From: an uncultured Candidatus Melainabacteria bacterium
GTDB taxonomy: Bacteria > Cyanobacteriota > Vampirovibrionia > Gastranaerophilales > Gastranaerophilaceae
DNA length: 64,000 nt
Direction of reading: 5' to 3'
NCBI GenBank assembly: GCA_934726055.1
Contig: CAKVCZ010000001.1
Coordinates: 124,001-188,000 of the forward strand
In this document: positions 1-9,711 of the stretch, in pieces
Layout of the letters: the number at the start of each line of letters is the position of its first letter
Position numbering within the stretch: the stretch's first letter is position 1
Translations under genes and position numbers: made by a program
Notes under the pieces: generated by a model
Database searches by the model: none
The model's input: the letters and a program-made list of their open reading frames with translations, nothing else
Told to the model about the DNA's origin: nothing

Positions 1-624
1 TTGATCTCTATATAATAAACTTGGCGGAGTTAAAGATTCTGCCGCTGTTACAATATTATTCCATTTTTCTAAAAGAATTTCTAAATCTTCTTGAATATCA
101 GCTTCAGATTGACCTTCAGCTTCAGTTCTTATAATAACACCTACACCCACAGGTTTTAATAAACTTACAATTGATTTCAATCTTGCTCTTTCTTTTGAAG
201 ATTCAATTTTTCTGCTTACGTTAATTCCCGGTTCTGATGGCATCAATACCAAAAATCTGCCCGGAAGACTTATTTCTGTTGTAACTCTTGGACCTTTATG
301 TCCTGTTGGTTCTTTTACAACCTGTACAACTAATTTTTGATTCGGAGCTAACTTATCTTTTAATGCCCCTTTTCCCATAACATCTTGTGCATGTAAAAAG
401 CCCATTTTATCAACACCTACATCAACAAAAGCAGCTTCTATACTTGGTAATACATTTTGAACTGTCGCCAAATACACATCGCCCAGTAAAACTTCACCTC
501 TGTTTATGTATAAATCAAGGACTTTATCACCTTCCATTAATGCACCGATATTATCTCGTTCGGCAATTACAATCTTTTTAGAGTCATTTTGTTCTTTTGA
601 TGAATAATTTTTTTTGTCTTTCAT
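1..624 (-). CDS. Ribonuclease E/G, N-terminal part (cut by left edge)
   Basis: The reading frame starts at an ATG at 622-624 and stays open for 208 codons to the window edge, so the C-terminal catalytic part lies outside. The visible protein has a short charged start, then the S1-type RNA-binding region typical of Rne/Rng (motifs NRGEVLLGDVYLATVQNVLPS, abbreviated here, then EAAFVDVG and MGFLHAQDV) and the following KGPRVTTEISLPGRFLVLMP segment. The family cleaves single-stranded, AU-rich RNA in rRNA maturation and mRNA decay. It lies 17 nt downstream of the radical SAM gene on the same strand, a pairing familiar from many bacteria. The short N-terminus looks more like RNase G or cyanobacterial RNase E than the enterobacterial form. 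The family call is secure; the choice between E and G is open. Confidence 0.92.
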   Translation of the reverse strand, partial: MKDKKNYSSKEQNDSKKIVIAERDNIGALMEGDKVLDLYINRGEVLLGDVYLATVQNVLPSIEAAFVDVGVDKMGFLHAQDVMGKGALKDKLAPNQKLVVQVVKEPTGHKGPRVTTEISLPGRFLVLMPSEPGINVSRKIESSKERARLKSIVSLLKPVGVGVIIRTEAEGQSEADIQEDLEILLEKWNNIVTAAESLTPPSLLYRDQ

Positions 625-641
625 TTAAAATTCCTTTTCTT

Positions 642-3146
642 TTATAACTCCTCTAAATTTTCGTCAAAAAATCTTATACGCTTAATATCAAAAATCATAT
701 CATTTGATATTATTTTCATGATATCATCCGCTCTAACAGCAGGAATATCACTACCTTGACCGGTTTTTAGGATAATAAATAAATCATTGTCTTCAAATCT
801 GTAAGATTGTATTGACGATTTTATATTCGAAGTTTTTAGTAAACCTTTTTTGTTTTTCTTCGTAAGTAAAATTTCTTGTGAAGATAAAACTTGATTACAA
901 TTTAACATAAAGTTTTTTAAATTACAATCATCTTTTTTGATAAGTGAAATTTTATACTCTGCCCACTGTGCAGTATGATCAATAGCTTTTTCACCAAGTT
1001 CAAGTTCCCTTATATCAACAATTTCACACCCGCAAGGAAGGTGTTTTGAAAGAATATCTTTAACTTCATCGCAAGTTATATGATTCAATAATTCGATATC
1101 TACTAATTCTTGATAACTTTCCAAGAATAACGGCAAAGCAACACCCATAGAAACTTTTGGTGTTGGATTAAAACCTTGAGTAAACGCTATTTTTAAATCG
1201 GAACGAAGTATTGCCTTTAAAAAAGTATTTTGCCAATCAAGGTGAGAAAAATATCTTAAAATTCCAAGTTTTGTAACTTTTAATCTGTATTTAAAAGTTT
1301 GAATTGTCGGTGCGGTTCTTGGATCAGCAGGTTTATGCTCAACTTTAACATAATCTCTTGCCTTAAATGGTTTATCTAAAATTTTATGAACTTTTAAGTC
1401 AGGACAAACTCCGCAATTAACACATTTTTGCTCACACGTAGGTTGAAAATTAAATTCTTCTGGTTGACCAAATGCATTTTTATATTCTTCAATAAACCAT
1501 TCTTTTCTAACCCCAATATCTATAAAATTCCAAGGTAACTCATCATTCGTTGAATATTCTTTTTTTGCTAAAGCTTTAATATCTATGCCACATTCTTTGG
1601 CTGTTTCATCCCAAACATCCTGTTTAAAATATTCTCCCCAAGCATCAAGGTAACAGCCCTTTTGATATAGTTTTTCTATAAAATCACAAAGAGAAGAATC
1701 GCCCCTTGTTAAAACTGCCTCTATTTGAGAAATTGACGGTTCGTGATAATTGAGTTTTAACCCTTTGATATGCTTTGTTTTTTCTTTCAAATATAAAACA
1801 TGCTCCATAACTTTATCCAAATCCATTTGCGGACAGAATTGAAACGGAGTAAATGGTTTTGGCACAAATATTGAAAGCGTGCAAGTAACGTCTAACCCGT
1901 GTTTTAGGCCTTTTTCCTGCTTTAAACCTCGACAGCGATAACGAATTGACTCCATTAACTTTGCAAATTCATCCATATCTTCAAGCGTTTCAGTAGGTAA
2001 ACCAAGAATAAAGTAGAATTTAATTCTACTCCAACCGTTTTCGTAAAGGGTTAAAACAGCATCCATAATCTGTTCTTGAGAAATATTCTTCTTTATTACA
2101 TTTCTAAGTCTTTGACTTCCAGCTTCAGGTGCAAGTGTCATTGTGGATTTTCTGACAGATTGAGTAAGTTCGGCAAGTTCTAAACTAAAATGATCTATAC
2201 GTTGACTTGGTAAAGATACTCCGACTTTTTTCTTATCAAACTCACAACTTAACTCTTTTATAACCTCTTTAATATTTGAATAATCGTTTGAAGACAGCGA
2301 TAAAAGCGAATATTCATCATAACCTGTATTGTGCACTAACTCTTTTGTAATTTTAATAATTTCTTCGGCAGGTCTTTCTCTGACAGGTAAAGTTACATGA
2401 CCCGGTTGACAAAAACGACACATTCTTCCGCAACCACGTCTTATTTCTACAATAGCTCTATCATGAATTGAAGATGAAAATGCAATCGGATGTTTTTTTA
2501 ATGCCGTATCATACGTTAACGGTTCAACACGTTTTTGAACAGTTCCACCGACAGATGCTGACCAAAAACCTCTCAATTTGCACAATTCATTTATTTTTTC
2601 CTGTCTTGACAAATGCTTTGTTTTTTCTAAAACTTGGCACATTTCAACAACAGCCTGCTCACCATCACCAATTACAAATACATCAATAAATTCAGACATT
2701 GGAAGCGGATTGAATGTACAAGGTCCGCCGGCTAAAACAATAGGCTCATTTTCTTTCCTGTCTTTGTTTCTGACTGAAATTCCGGACATATCAAGCATTT
2801 TTAATACTGTCGGATAAGATAATTCATATTGCAAAGAAAATCCGACAATATCAAAATCGCAAATCGGACGTTTTGATTCTACGCAATATAATCTCTCAGG
2901 AACAAAATCAGGTTCCGGGGCATAGGCTCTATCTGCCATATAGTTTTCTTGCATGTTAACCTGATTATACAAGATTCTGGCACCAAGATTACTTATACCT
3001 ATTTCATATTTATCAGGAAAACACATTGCAAAACGAACTTTTGCCGAATCAAAATCCTTGTTCGCAGAAAATATTTCGCCGCCTACATATTGGTACGGCT
3101 TTGAACAATTGTATAACCTCTCATGATATTTTTCAAAAAAATTCAA
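642..3146 (-). CDS. TIGR03960-type radical SAM protein fused to a DUF2344 (TIGR03936) domain
   Basis: The 834-residue protein starts at a TTG located one base after the stop of the preceding gene, and its N-terminus matches the family start well. Residues about 15-190 look like the B12-binding-like domain. The radical SAM cluster is C239-x3-C243-x2-C246 in RGCGRMCRFCQPGH. A second Cys group (C571, C575, C578, C581) precedes the C-terminal DUF2344 domain at about 618-834 (LRYFSHLDW, FTQGFNPTPKVSMG). In some bacteria these two parts are separate adjacent genes; here they are fused. The biochemical role is unknown, and association with RNase E/G and ribosomal gene neighbourhoods suggests RNA or ribosome modification. 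It is probably co-transcribed with the 111-residue gene upstream and the RNase gene downstream. Confidence 0.9.
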   Translation of the reverse strand: MNFFEKYHERLYNCSKPYQYVGGEIFSANKDFDSAKVRFAMCFPDKYEIGISNLGARILYNQVNMQENYMADRAYAPEPDFVPERLYCVESKRPICDFDIVGFSLQYELSYPTVLKMLDMSGISVRNKDRKENEPIVLAGGPCTFNPLPMSEFIDVFVIGDGEQAVVEMCQVLEKTKHLSRQEKINELCKLRGFWSASVGGTVQKRVEPLTYDTALKKHPIAFSSSIHDRAIVEIRRGCGRMCRFCQPGHVTLPVRERPAEEIIKITKELVHNTGYDEYSLLSLSSNDYSNIKEVIKELSCEFDKKKVGVSLPSQRIDHFSLELAELTQSVRKSTMTLAPEAGSQRLRNVIKKNISQEQIMDAVLTLYENGWSRIKFYFILGLPTETLEDMDEFAKLMESIRYRCRGLKQEKGLKHGLDVTCTLSIFVPKPFTPFQFCPQMDLDKVMEHVLYLKEKTKHIKGLKLNYHEPSISQIEAVLTRGDSSLCDFIEKLYQKGCYLDAWGEYFKQDVWDETAKECGIDIKALAKKEYSTNDELPWNFIDIGVRKEWFIEEYKNAFGQPEEFNFQPTCEQKCVNCGVCPDLKVHKILDKPFKARDYVKVEHKPADPRTAPTIQTFKYRLKVTKLGILRYFSHLDWQNTFLKAILRSDLKIAFTQGFNPTPKVSMGVALPLFLESYQELVDIELLNHITCDEVKDILSKHLPCGCEIVDIRELELGEKAIDHTAQWAEYKISLIKKDDCNLKNFMLNCNQVLSSQEILLTKKNKKGLLKTSNIKSSIQSYRFEDNDLFIILKTGQGSDIPAVRADDIMKIISNDMIFDIKRIRFFDENLEEL

Positions 3147-3147
3147 C

Positions 3148-3483
3148 TTAAGCTAGTCCTTCCGGAAAATATTTATCAATTTCTATAATAGTACCATTTA
3201 ACTTGTTTTTATTGAATTTTTCCATAAACTTGAAAAGTTCGTCATTTCTAACATCATAGTTATACATCCAAACTTCGCCGTTAACTTCTCTCATAACTCT
3301 AACTATATAATGACAACTCTGTGCATACTTTTTTAACAAGTTGGCATTAAATTTTTTATTATTTTTATCTTTGTTTAATTTAACGTAATGAAATCCTTCA
3401 AAAAATTTGATTTGTTCTAATTCTTCATGAGAAAGAACCGTATTAACTTTAGAAAACAAATCTATAACTTTATCATCCTGCAT
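3148..3483 (-). CDS. Conserved-looking hypothetical protein, 111 aa
   Basis: This small mixed alpha/beta protein has no signal peptide or membrane segment, and I do not recognise the family. It has an AGGGG-type ribosome binding site about 8 nt before the ATG. Its stop codon lies one base before the TTG start of the radical SAM gene, so translation is probably coupled and the two may work together. The sequence is rich in Lys, Asn and Phe, with a central YIVRVMREVNGEVWMYNYD stretch that looks like paired beta strands. Function cannot be assigned from sequence alone. Confidence 0.7.
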   Translation of the reverse strand: MQDDKVIDLFSKVNTVLSHEELEQIKFFEGFHYVKLNKDKNNKKFNANLLKKYAQSCHYIVRVMREVNGEVWMYNYDVRNDELFKFMEKFNKNKLNGTIIEIDKYFPEGLA

Positions 3484-3593
3484 AAAACAACCCCTTTTAT
3501 TTCATGATACAAAAAATACCAAGATATGTAAATATGTAAATTTTAATTTGAATAAAAAAAAAGCTTTATAAAGATTATCCTCATACCAAGCAA

Positions 3594-3623
3594 AAGGAGA
3601 TAACTGTTAACAGTTATCTCCTT
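3594..3623 (-). terminator. Perfect palindrome, probable terminator of the TolC-fusion gene
   Basis: A 30-bp perfect inverted repeat (15 + 15, centre GTTAAC) lies 24 bp beyond the stop codon of the 3647-6019 gene. The minus-strand copy is followed by only a short T-rich stretch (TTTTG), so it is either a modest terminator or an mRNA 3' end stabiliser. Confidence 0.6.
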
Positions 3624-3646
3624 CTTTGTGCATTAAGTAACAACTA

Positions 3647-6019
3647 TTATAAAGTTACATCAGGCATAGCAACCAATGTATCTTTAACTTTTTGAATCCA
3701 AGCTTTTGCACTAGGATCAGCTTTTGTCCAGTTAGTAGAACATAAAGCTCTTTGTACCCAAACAAGTTGTTTAAAGAATTCGTTTTGAGAATTTGCAGCT
3801 CTTGTTTTGGAGTCAAAGTAAGTTTTTTCTGCATCCAACATTTGTGTAATTGGAGTTTTATTAAATAAATAATCCGCTTTTACTCTTTGGTAGTTTTCTT
3901 TTGATGTAGCCATTGCTCTATAATCTTTTTCAATACTGAAGTAGCAAGCAAGAGCCTTATTTACAACCGATCTTACTTTTTCTTCAAGATGGGTTTTAAT
4001 ACCCATTTCTTGAGTTTCTAATTGCTTTAATTCCGCATTAATACGAGCAATTTCTGCAAATTTTGAACCACCTTCCAATGGTTTCCATTGGGCATATACA
4101 CCAATTCTTGAATAAGATGTTGATGCTCTTAGTGCATCATAGCTTAAAGGTAATGTCATAGGACCTGCTTTTAACATTGCCATATCTTTACCGTATTCTC
4201 TACCCATCAATGTTTGATATTGATAAGAAACCTTTGCATCCGGCAAGAAGAATTTTTGAACATACATTGAACGTTCGTTTTTCTTCATACCCATAGCTGT
4301 TCTTAATTTTACCAACTCAGGTGAAACATTATATGATTCTTCAACTAACATTTTTGTGAAAGCTTCTAATGCCTGAGGAGTTCTTACATAATCAAGAATA
4401 TTTAACTCTGATGTATAAAATGCAGGGTCATTTGCTTTCAATGGAACTAAGTCAAAATTTTGATTTTGACTTTCGTTTAAGAATTTACTGATTGCAATTT
4501 TAACATTTTTGTAATCAGCTGTCATATCAAGTAATCTTTGCTCTGCAATACTCAATTGACTTGCCCATCTCATGACTTCTTCTTTACCACAATAACCCAT
4601 TTTTTCACGAACTCTTGCAATACCCAAGTTTTCACGAGCTTCTTTTACATATTCTTGTTGAACACCAATCTGATTTTTCAAAATCAAAGTATCAATATAT
4701 AAATTAGCTAAATCAATACCCATATTTTGTTCTGTCATTTTGTATTCAGCTTTTTCAAATTTAACTTTTTTGTTTTTAATTAAAATATTTGTAACCAATG
4801 CAGGAGAATAGATAACTTGATCTATACCTACACCGAAAATACCTGTTTTTTCAGGGATTAACAATGCCGCAGTATCAGCGTATGTGCTGTCATAAGCTTG
4901 ATAACCTAAATTTACAGTTACCGTTGGCAAATATTTCAATTTTGCAGACAATGCTGCTTTTCTTGCAGCTTTTACAAGATATGATTTTTGTTCAATATCC
5001 AAGTTTTGTTCATCTAATTTGTTAAAAACAGCAGATAAACTATACATTGGAACCGGTTTATGAGAAATAACCTTTGCAGCATTTAAAAGTCTTAACGGAG
5101 GTTGATATCCAACTTTTTCACAAGTGTCCATATTTACATATAAGATATCGTCTTCCATAAACATAACTTTATCTAAGTTAACTTTTGAACCATATAAATA
5201 GCTTTTAATATTGAATGAGGTTGCATCTGATATTTTTCTATCTAAGTCCAATGCACCTGAACCTAACATACAGCCAACATTTACATCACTTTCACCTAAT
5301 ACAGAGAATGTTTTTATGTTTCTGTTTGCCATAATGTCAAACATATATTTTAATTGTTCCATTGTTAGTTTAAATTGAGGTAATACCAACGCTGCATCCA
5401 CATCAGAAGGAACTTTTGTCATTGCAGTAGTAACATCATTTCCAACCGGAACAACCACCAAATTAATTGATTTATCTTTCAATTTTGATTTAATAACACT
5501 TGCCCAATCTTTTCTCATATTGTAATAGCTATCATTCATCATAACAGCAACTTTATTGAAGTTAGTCAAACGATGAAATAATTCCAATTTTTGAGTAAAC
5601 TGAGATAATGGAGAAAACATATCATTACCGAAATCGTTTAAACCATATTGGTCAATTGTTACAACCATTTTTCTCTTATTTTTTAAACTGTTATAATACT
5701 TTGAAGATATATAACCTAAAGCTACAACAGTTGTTGCATTTGAAGATAGAGCTTTATTACATTGAGCCCTTACTCCGCTTTCTGTCCAATCACCAACATA
5801 AACAAGTTCTTTTGGATAAACAACTTGAGTACCTTTCATAGAATTTGTGATTGATGTTTTAAATTTTTTCAAGAAGTAATCATTTGCCGGAGATTTTCCA
5901 TCCAATACAAATGCAATTCTTACTGTTTGTGCTGCTTGAGCATTTTGAGTTAAAAACCCAAATGCAAACATATTTAGCATTAGTAACATACTAAACAGCG
6001 AACTTAAAATCTTTTTCAT
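3647..6019 (-). CDS. TolC-like outer-membrane protein with an N-terminal ABC substrate-binding-like domain
   Basis: The 790-residue protein starts with a clear signal peptide (KKILSSLFSMLLMLNM, ending AQA). Residues about 30-290 read like a periplasmic binding protein of the ABC_sub_bind type (VRIAFVLDGKSPANDYF, a VVALGYISSKYY strand, VAVMMNDSY, ALVLPQFK). From about residue 335 on, the sequence changes to the long amphipathic helices and paired strands of the TolC/outer-membrane efflux family, with two half-repeats and a conserved-looking end (NSQNEFFKQLVWVQRALCS). The inferred role is an outer-membrane channel with a built-in ligand sensor for export or efflux. No inner-membrane pump or adaptor gene is adjacent. 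It has its own ribosome binding site (AAGGGAAACGTT) and a terminator-like palindrome. The TolC part is fairly clear; the N-terminal domain assignment is less so. Confidence 0.75.
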   Translation of the reverse strand: MKKILSSLFSMLLMLNMFAFGFLTQNAQAAQTVRIAFVLDGKSPANDYFLKKFKTSITNSMKGTQVVYPKELVYVGDWTESGVRAQCNKALSSNATTVVALGYISSKYYNSLKNKRKMVVTIDQYGLNDFGNDMFSPLSQFTQKLELFHRLTNFNKVAVMMNDSYYNMRKDWASVIKSKLKDKSINLVVVPVGNDVTTAMTKVPSDVDAALVLPQFKLTMEQLKYMFDIMANRNIKTFSVLGESDVNVGCMLGSGALDLDRKISDATSFNIKSYLYGSKVNLDKVMFMEDDILYVNMDTCEKVGYQPPLRLLNAAKVISHKPVPMYSLSAVFNKLDEQNLDIEQKSYLVKAARKAALSAKLKYLPTVTVNLGYQAYDSTYADTAALLIPEKTGIFGVGIDQVIYSPALVTNILIKNKKVKFEKAEYKMTEQNMGIDLANLYIDTLILKNQIGVQQEYVKEARENLGIARVREKMGYCGKEEVMRWASQLSIAEQRLLDMTADYKNVKIAISKFLNESQNQNFDLVPLKANDPAFYTSELNILDYVRTPQALEAFTKMLVEESYNVSPELVKLRTAMGMKKNERSMYVQKFFLPDAKVSYQYQTLMGREYGKDMAMLKAGPMTLPLSYDALRASTSYSRIGVYAQWKPLEGGSKFAEIARINAELKQLETQEMGIKTHLEEKVRSVVNKALACYFSIEKDYRAMATSKENYQRVKADYLFNKTPITQMLDAEKTYFDSKTRAANSQNEFFKQLVWVQRALCSTNWTKADPSAKAWIQKVKDTLVAMPDVTL

Positions 6020-6162
6020 AACGTTTCCCTTTTATGTAGTATCAATATAATCTTTATCTAGTCTTAGATACTAGAAGATTAAATAAAACATACTAAGATT
6101 ACAAGTGATTGCAACGAAATTGTAACATTAAGACTGTATTCTCAATAATATCAAGTATTTCG

Positions 6163-6198
6163 AACAAAAAAGAACAGGCATTATAACCTGTTCTTTAA
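6163..6198 (-). terminator. Rho-independent terminator of the aminotransferase gene
   Basis: Ten-bp stem (AAAGAACAGG / CCTGTTCTTT, 6169-6178 and 6187-6196) with an 8-nt loop. On the minus strand it is followed by a TTTTTTG run, about 30 bp beyond the stop at 6228. Confidence 0.8.
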
Positions 6199-6227
6199 TA
6201 TCTTGCTAATTTAAGGTTTATAATTAT

Positions 6228-7370
6228 CTATTTATTTAGCCATTCAATAGCTGTTCTTGTACCAGCACCAACTTCAAATTTGTGTCCAAGTCTTGCAAGA
6301 ACTGTTTCCAATGATGCAACTGCTGTTAGCAAATCCCTTTCAGATACAAAGCCTAATGTACCCATTCTGAAGATTTTGTCTTTCAATGCATTTTGACCGT
6401 TTGCAACAACAATATCAAAATCTTTGTTCATATGACTTCTGATATCAGGAACAGAAACCCCTTCAGGAGGAAGAACCGATGTAATTGCATGACTTGCGTT
6501 TTTGTCTTCTTTTACCAACAATTCTAAATTCATTGCTCTTAGAGAATGTCTTAAACCAATTGCAAGCTTTTCATGACGAGCATAAATACTATCTAAACCT
6601 TCATCCTTAATCATTCTTAGAGCTTCTTGCAATGCAAATATTAAATTAACTGCGGCTGTATATGGAGTTGAGTTATCTCTTACAGATTTTCTGTGAGCAT
6701 CCCAGCTAAAGTAAAAACTTGGATGTTTGCATTGTTCATGAACTTTCCAAGCTTTTTCATTAGCAACTAAGAATGCAAGTCCCGGTGGAATCATAAATCC
6801 TTTTTGAGAACCTGAAACTAAAACATCAATACCCCATTCATCAGTTTTTACAGGCATTGCACAAACACTTGTAACACCATCAACAACAGAAATTGCATCT
6901 GTTTCTCTAATAATTTTACAAATTGCTTCTACATCGTTTTTTGCACCCGTTGAAGTTTCAGAATGAGTTAATGTAACTATTTTGTAATTCTTTTCTGCTA
7001 ATTTCTTTCTAACATCTTCAGGATTAATAACTTCACCTGCTTCAACTTCAATTTTATCAACATTTGCACCATATCCTGCTGCAATTTTTGCCCAACGTGC
7101 ACCAAAATTACCTAAAACTAAAGATAATACGTTATCACCCTCATTTACAAGGTTTGATAATGCTGCATCCATAGCTCCCGTACCGCTTGAGGCAAACATA
7201 AATACATCATTTTCAGTTTGAAAAACATATTTTAGATTAGTATAAACTTCTTCCAAAACTTTCGAGAATTCCGAGCTTCTGTGTCCAATCGGATGTTTTG
7301 CCATAGCTAATAAAACACTTTCAGGAATTGGTGTAGGTCCCGGAATCATTAAAAATTGTTTGTCTTTCAT
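6228..7370 (-). CDS. Class V aminotransferase (alanine/serine-glyoxylate aminotransferase family)
   Basis: This 380-residue PLP enzyme has the family's opening (LMIPGPTPIPESVL, GHRSSEF) and the substrate/cofactor loop FASSGTGAMDAA. The PLP aspartate region is VVDGVTS, and the Schiff-base lysine is K190 in SGSQKGFMIPPG. Homologues move amino groups between alanine or serine and glyoxylate or pyruvate; in cyanobacteria-like genomes they serve serine/glycine metabolism, and some relatives act in purine catabolism (PucG). glyA, a functional relative, is encoded far downstream. The ATG has an AAAGGA ribosome binding site, and the gene appears monocistronic, with its own terminator. The exact amino donor cannot be read from sequence. 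Confidence 0.88.
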   Translation of the reverse strand: MKDKQFLMIPGPTPIPESVLLAMAKHPIGHRSSEFSKVLEEVYTNLKYVFQTENDVFMFASSGTGAMDAALSNLVNEGDNVLSLVLGNFGARWAKIAAGYGANVDKIEVEAGEVINPEDVRKKLAEKNYKIVTLTHSETSTGAKNDVEAICKIIRETDAISVVDGVTSVCAMPVKTDEWGIDVLVSGSQKGFMIPPGLAFLVANEKAWKVHEQCKHPSFYFSWDAHRKSVRDNSTPYTAAVNLIFALQEALRMIKDEGLDSIYARHEKLAIGLRHSLRAMNLELLVKEDKNASHAITSVLPPEGVSVPDIRSHMNKDFDIVVANGQNALKDKIFRMGTLGFVSERDLLTAVASLETVLARLGHKFEVGAGTRTAIEWLNK

Positions 7371-7397
7371 ACTTCTATCCTTTCTTTTATAATTTTA

Positions 7398-7406
7398 TGA
7401 TACAAT
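7398..7406 (+). promoter_or_regulatory. Extended -10 element of waaA
   Basis: TGATACAAT (TGn plus TACAAT) ends 9 nt before the waaA ATG, and there is no Shine-Dalgarno sequence between them. This implies a very short or absent 5' leader. No convincing -35 box is visible. Confidence 0.4.
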
Positions 7407-7415
7407 AAACATATC

Positions 7416-8642
7416 ATGATTTACGGATTTTTTTCTACAATTTTATTTATCTTAATATTGCCATTCTGGCTTGTAATCGGCTTATTCAAAAGAAAATTGA
7501 CAGTCGGATTTAAGCAAAAATGCGGATATTTTAATTCCCCTATATTAGAGAACTCTATTGTTTTTTATGGAGTTTCTGTCGGTGAAATCAATGCTTTAGA
7601 AAATCTTATAAAAAGAACTAAACAAACATTTGATAATCCTATTGTTGTTTGCACAGGTACTTCAACAGGACAAGAAATAGCACAAAAAAAATTAGGAAAT
7701 ATCGCGGATTTTATAACATATTTTCCTTATGATTTCCCATTTTGCATAGGACACTTTTTAAACAATGTTAATCCTAAAATTGTTATCGTTGCAGAAACAG
7801 AATTATGGCCAAACTTTGCAAGACTTGTCAGAAATCGTGGAATTGATTTAATGATTATAAACGGAAGAATTTCTGACAGAACCTATAATTCATACAAAAA
7901 ACTTTCATTTTTCTTTAAACCGATTTTGCAAAATTATACAAAAGTGCTTACGCAATCCAATAAAGATAACGAAAAACTTATTTCAATCGGTGCAAATCCT
8001 GATACTACAAAAGTTATGGGAAATTTAAAATTTGATATAGAACGCAAAAACAGCAATTTTTATATGGGACATGGCAGAATAATTATTTCAGGCAGCACTC
8101 ATAGCGGTGAAGATGAAATGTTTATTCCGATTTTCAAGAAATTAAAACAAGAATTTTCGGATATAAAACTTCTTTGTGCTCCAAGACATCCTGAAAGACA
8201 GAATGCAGTAAAAAAACTAATTGAAGAATCAGGTTTAAGCTGGGGTTTACGCTCTGAAAATGCATCTTTTGATGACAAAGATATCATTTTGTTAGATACG
8301 ATGGGCGAACTTGGTAAAGCATACGCTCTATGTCATTTTGCATTTATAGGTGGAAGTTTCAATAAAACAGGCGGACACAATCCACTTGAAGCAACTGTTT
8401 TTGATAAACCTACAATTTCAGGAAAATGCGTACATAATTTCAAAGATATATATGCACTTTTAACTCAGACAAATGCCTCTAAAATAGTTGCGACAGAACA
8501 AGAATTAGAAGATTATATGAAAAAGCTTTTATCTGATAATGATTTTTACAACAAATGCTGCGAAGATTGCAAAAATGCTTTTAAAGAAAATCAAGGTGCT
8601 TTAGATTATGTAATTAACGAATTACATCAACTTCTAAAATAA
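7416..8642 (+). CDS. waaA: 3-deoxy-D-manno-octulosonic acid (Kdo) transferase
   Basis: This 408-residue membrane-anchored enzyme transfers Kdo from CMP-Kdo to lipid A, the first step of LPS core assembly at the inner membrane. An N-terminal hydrophobic anchor (FFSTILFILILPFWLVIGLF) precedes a GT-B fold. Family signatures are VVCTGTSTG, TYFPYDFPF, AETELWPNFA, NGRISDRTY, GSTHSGEDE, CAPRHPER and the C-terminal nucleotide-sugar motif GGSFNKTGGHNPLE. Length is normal. It opens the surface-glycan locus and shows that the organism makes LPS. Its 3' end overlaps the convergent DUF4422 gene by 9 bp. No ribosome binding site precedes the ATG (see the leaderless finding). Confidence 0.95.
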   Translation: MIYGFFSTILFILILPFWLVIGLFKRKLTVGFKQKCGYFNSPILENSIVFYGVSVGEINALENLIKRTKQTFDNPIVVCTGTSTGQEIAQKKLGNIADFITYFPYDFPFCIGHFLNNVNPKIVIVAETELWPNFARLVRNRGIDLMIINGRISDRTYNSYKKLSFFFKPILQNYTKVLTQSNKDNEKLISIGANPDTTKVMGNLKFDIERKNSNFYMGHGRIIISGSTHSGEDEMFIPIFKKLKQEFSDIKLLCAPRHPERQNAVKKLIEESGLSWGLRSENASFDDKDIILLDTMGELGKAYALCHFAFIGGSFNKTGGHNPLEATVFDKPTISGKCVHNFKDIYALLTQTNASKIVATEQELEDYMKKLLSDNDFYNKCCEDCKNAFKENQGALDYVINELHQLLK

Positions 8643-9485
8643 AAAAGGTTTTAATTTTCTTATAAGCTGTTTAATTTTTACAATATCAAAAGAAAAGCTG
8701 TCAGGAATATACACTAAAGGCAGATGTTTTATTTTGATATTGTCTTTGTGTTTTGTTATATAAATTCCAAATAAAATCTCTGCAATTCGCCCGATTACAC
8801 GCCTTTCCTCTATATCATAATCGGACATATCAATTTGTTTTTCCAGTTCTTCCAATATTGAAAACAACCAATTTGAATAGTCAAAAAACATTTCTTTTTT
8901 CATAATAAACATATTCAAAAAGTACGCATAACTGCTTTTCATATAGGTTTCTAATGCATTGCTATAATCAGGATACAAATTTTTTACAATATCCAAAACC
9001 ACATCTAAATCTTTTTGATAAGAAAAATTTTCACTCATAAAGTAATGTGTATAATTTGTATAACCATTACAGAAAAATAGTTCCGGTGCAATTACATCAG
9101 CATTTGAAAGCAATGTATCAATTATATTTTTCCTGTTTTTTTCATTTGAATTTAAAAATTTTTCATAAGGGGTAAAGAATTCAAAGTGTCTACGATAGTG
9201 CATAAAGCCTATATAATCAGGATTATTGAGTTTATCATAATTTTTCCAAGCCCAATATTGAGCGGTTAATTCACAGTATTCTCTGTTTTTGGCAGAAATA
9301 TTATCACTTGTATTATCGCCGATTAAATTTTTCAATAACCATTTTTTACTAACTATATTTGATTTTCCGTCTTTTGTCTTAGCATCTGCCAAATCTCTGC
9401 CAACATGAATTGGCACAAATGTTGAATCTTTCAGCAATTTGTACGGCTTATGATAAGAAATTAAGACTTTTAATTTGCTTTGCAT
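8634..9485 (-). CDS. DUF4422 protein (putative glycan-locus glycosyltransferase), copy 1
   Basis: The 283-residue protein carries the DUF4422 hallmarks in order: FVPIHVGRDLA, KWLLKNLIGDNTSDNIS, the ELTAQYWAWKN block, YIGFMHYRRHFEFF and, further on, MFIMKKEMF and an ERRVIGRIAEILFGIYI segment. Members occur in capsule and LPS loci and are thought to be glycosyltransferases, although no donor or acceptor is established for this one. No membrane segment is visible. The gene faces waaA tail to tail with a 9-bp overlap. The start has no Shine-Dalgarno sequence; a TAAAAT hexamer (9492-9497) ends six bases before the ATG. It is related to the genes at 12569 and 19537. Confidence 0.85.
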   Translation of the reverse strand: MQSKLKVLISYHKPYKLLKDSTFVPIHVGRDLADAKTKDGKSNIVSKKWLLKNLIGDNTSDNISAKNREYCELTAQYWAWKNYDKLNNPDYIGFMHYRRHFEFFTPYEKFLNSNEKNRKNIIDTLLSNADVIAPELFFCNGYTNYTHYFMSENFSYQKDLDVVLDIVKNLYPDYSNALETYMKSSYAYFLNMFIMKKEMFFDYSNWLFSILEELEKQIDMSDYDIEERRVIGRIAEILFGIYITKHKDNIKIKHLPLVYIPDSFSFDIVKIKQLIRKLKPFLF

Positions 9486-9711
9486 AGAATAATTTTACAA
9501 CAAATAAACTGTTATTTTTTAATAAAATAAAAACATAATTCATCAATAAGAAATCGCTAAAAAGGTATCTGATAGTCTTTTTTCTGTATTGTTATTTTAT
9601 AACTAAACGATAAAATAAAATTGTAGGGCAGTTCAATTCCTTCATGACAATTCCTTTACTTATACACGACAAAACTTCTGTTGTGCAAAGGTGTAAAGAA
9701 AGGAGGACATC

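Noticed and set aside
6057..6075. TCTAGT/ACTAGA inverted repeat upstream of the TolC-fusion gene, considered as an operator
   Set aside because: Only 6-bp arms in AT-rich DNA and no regulator nearby; chance occurrence is likely.
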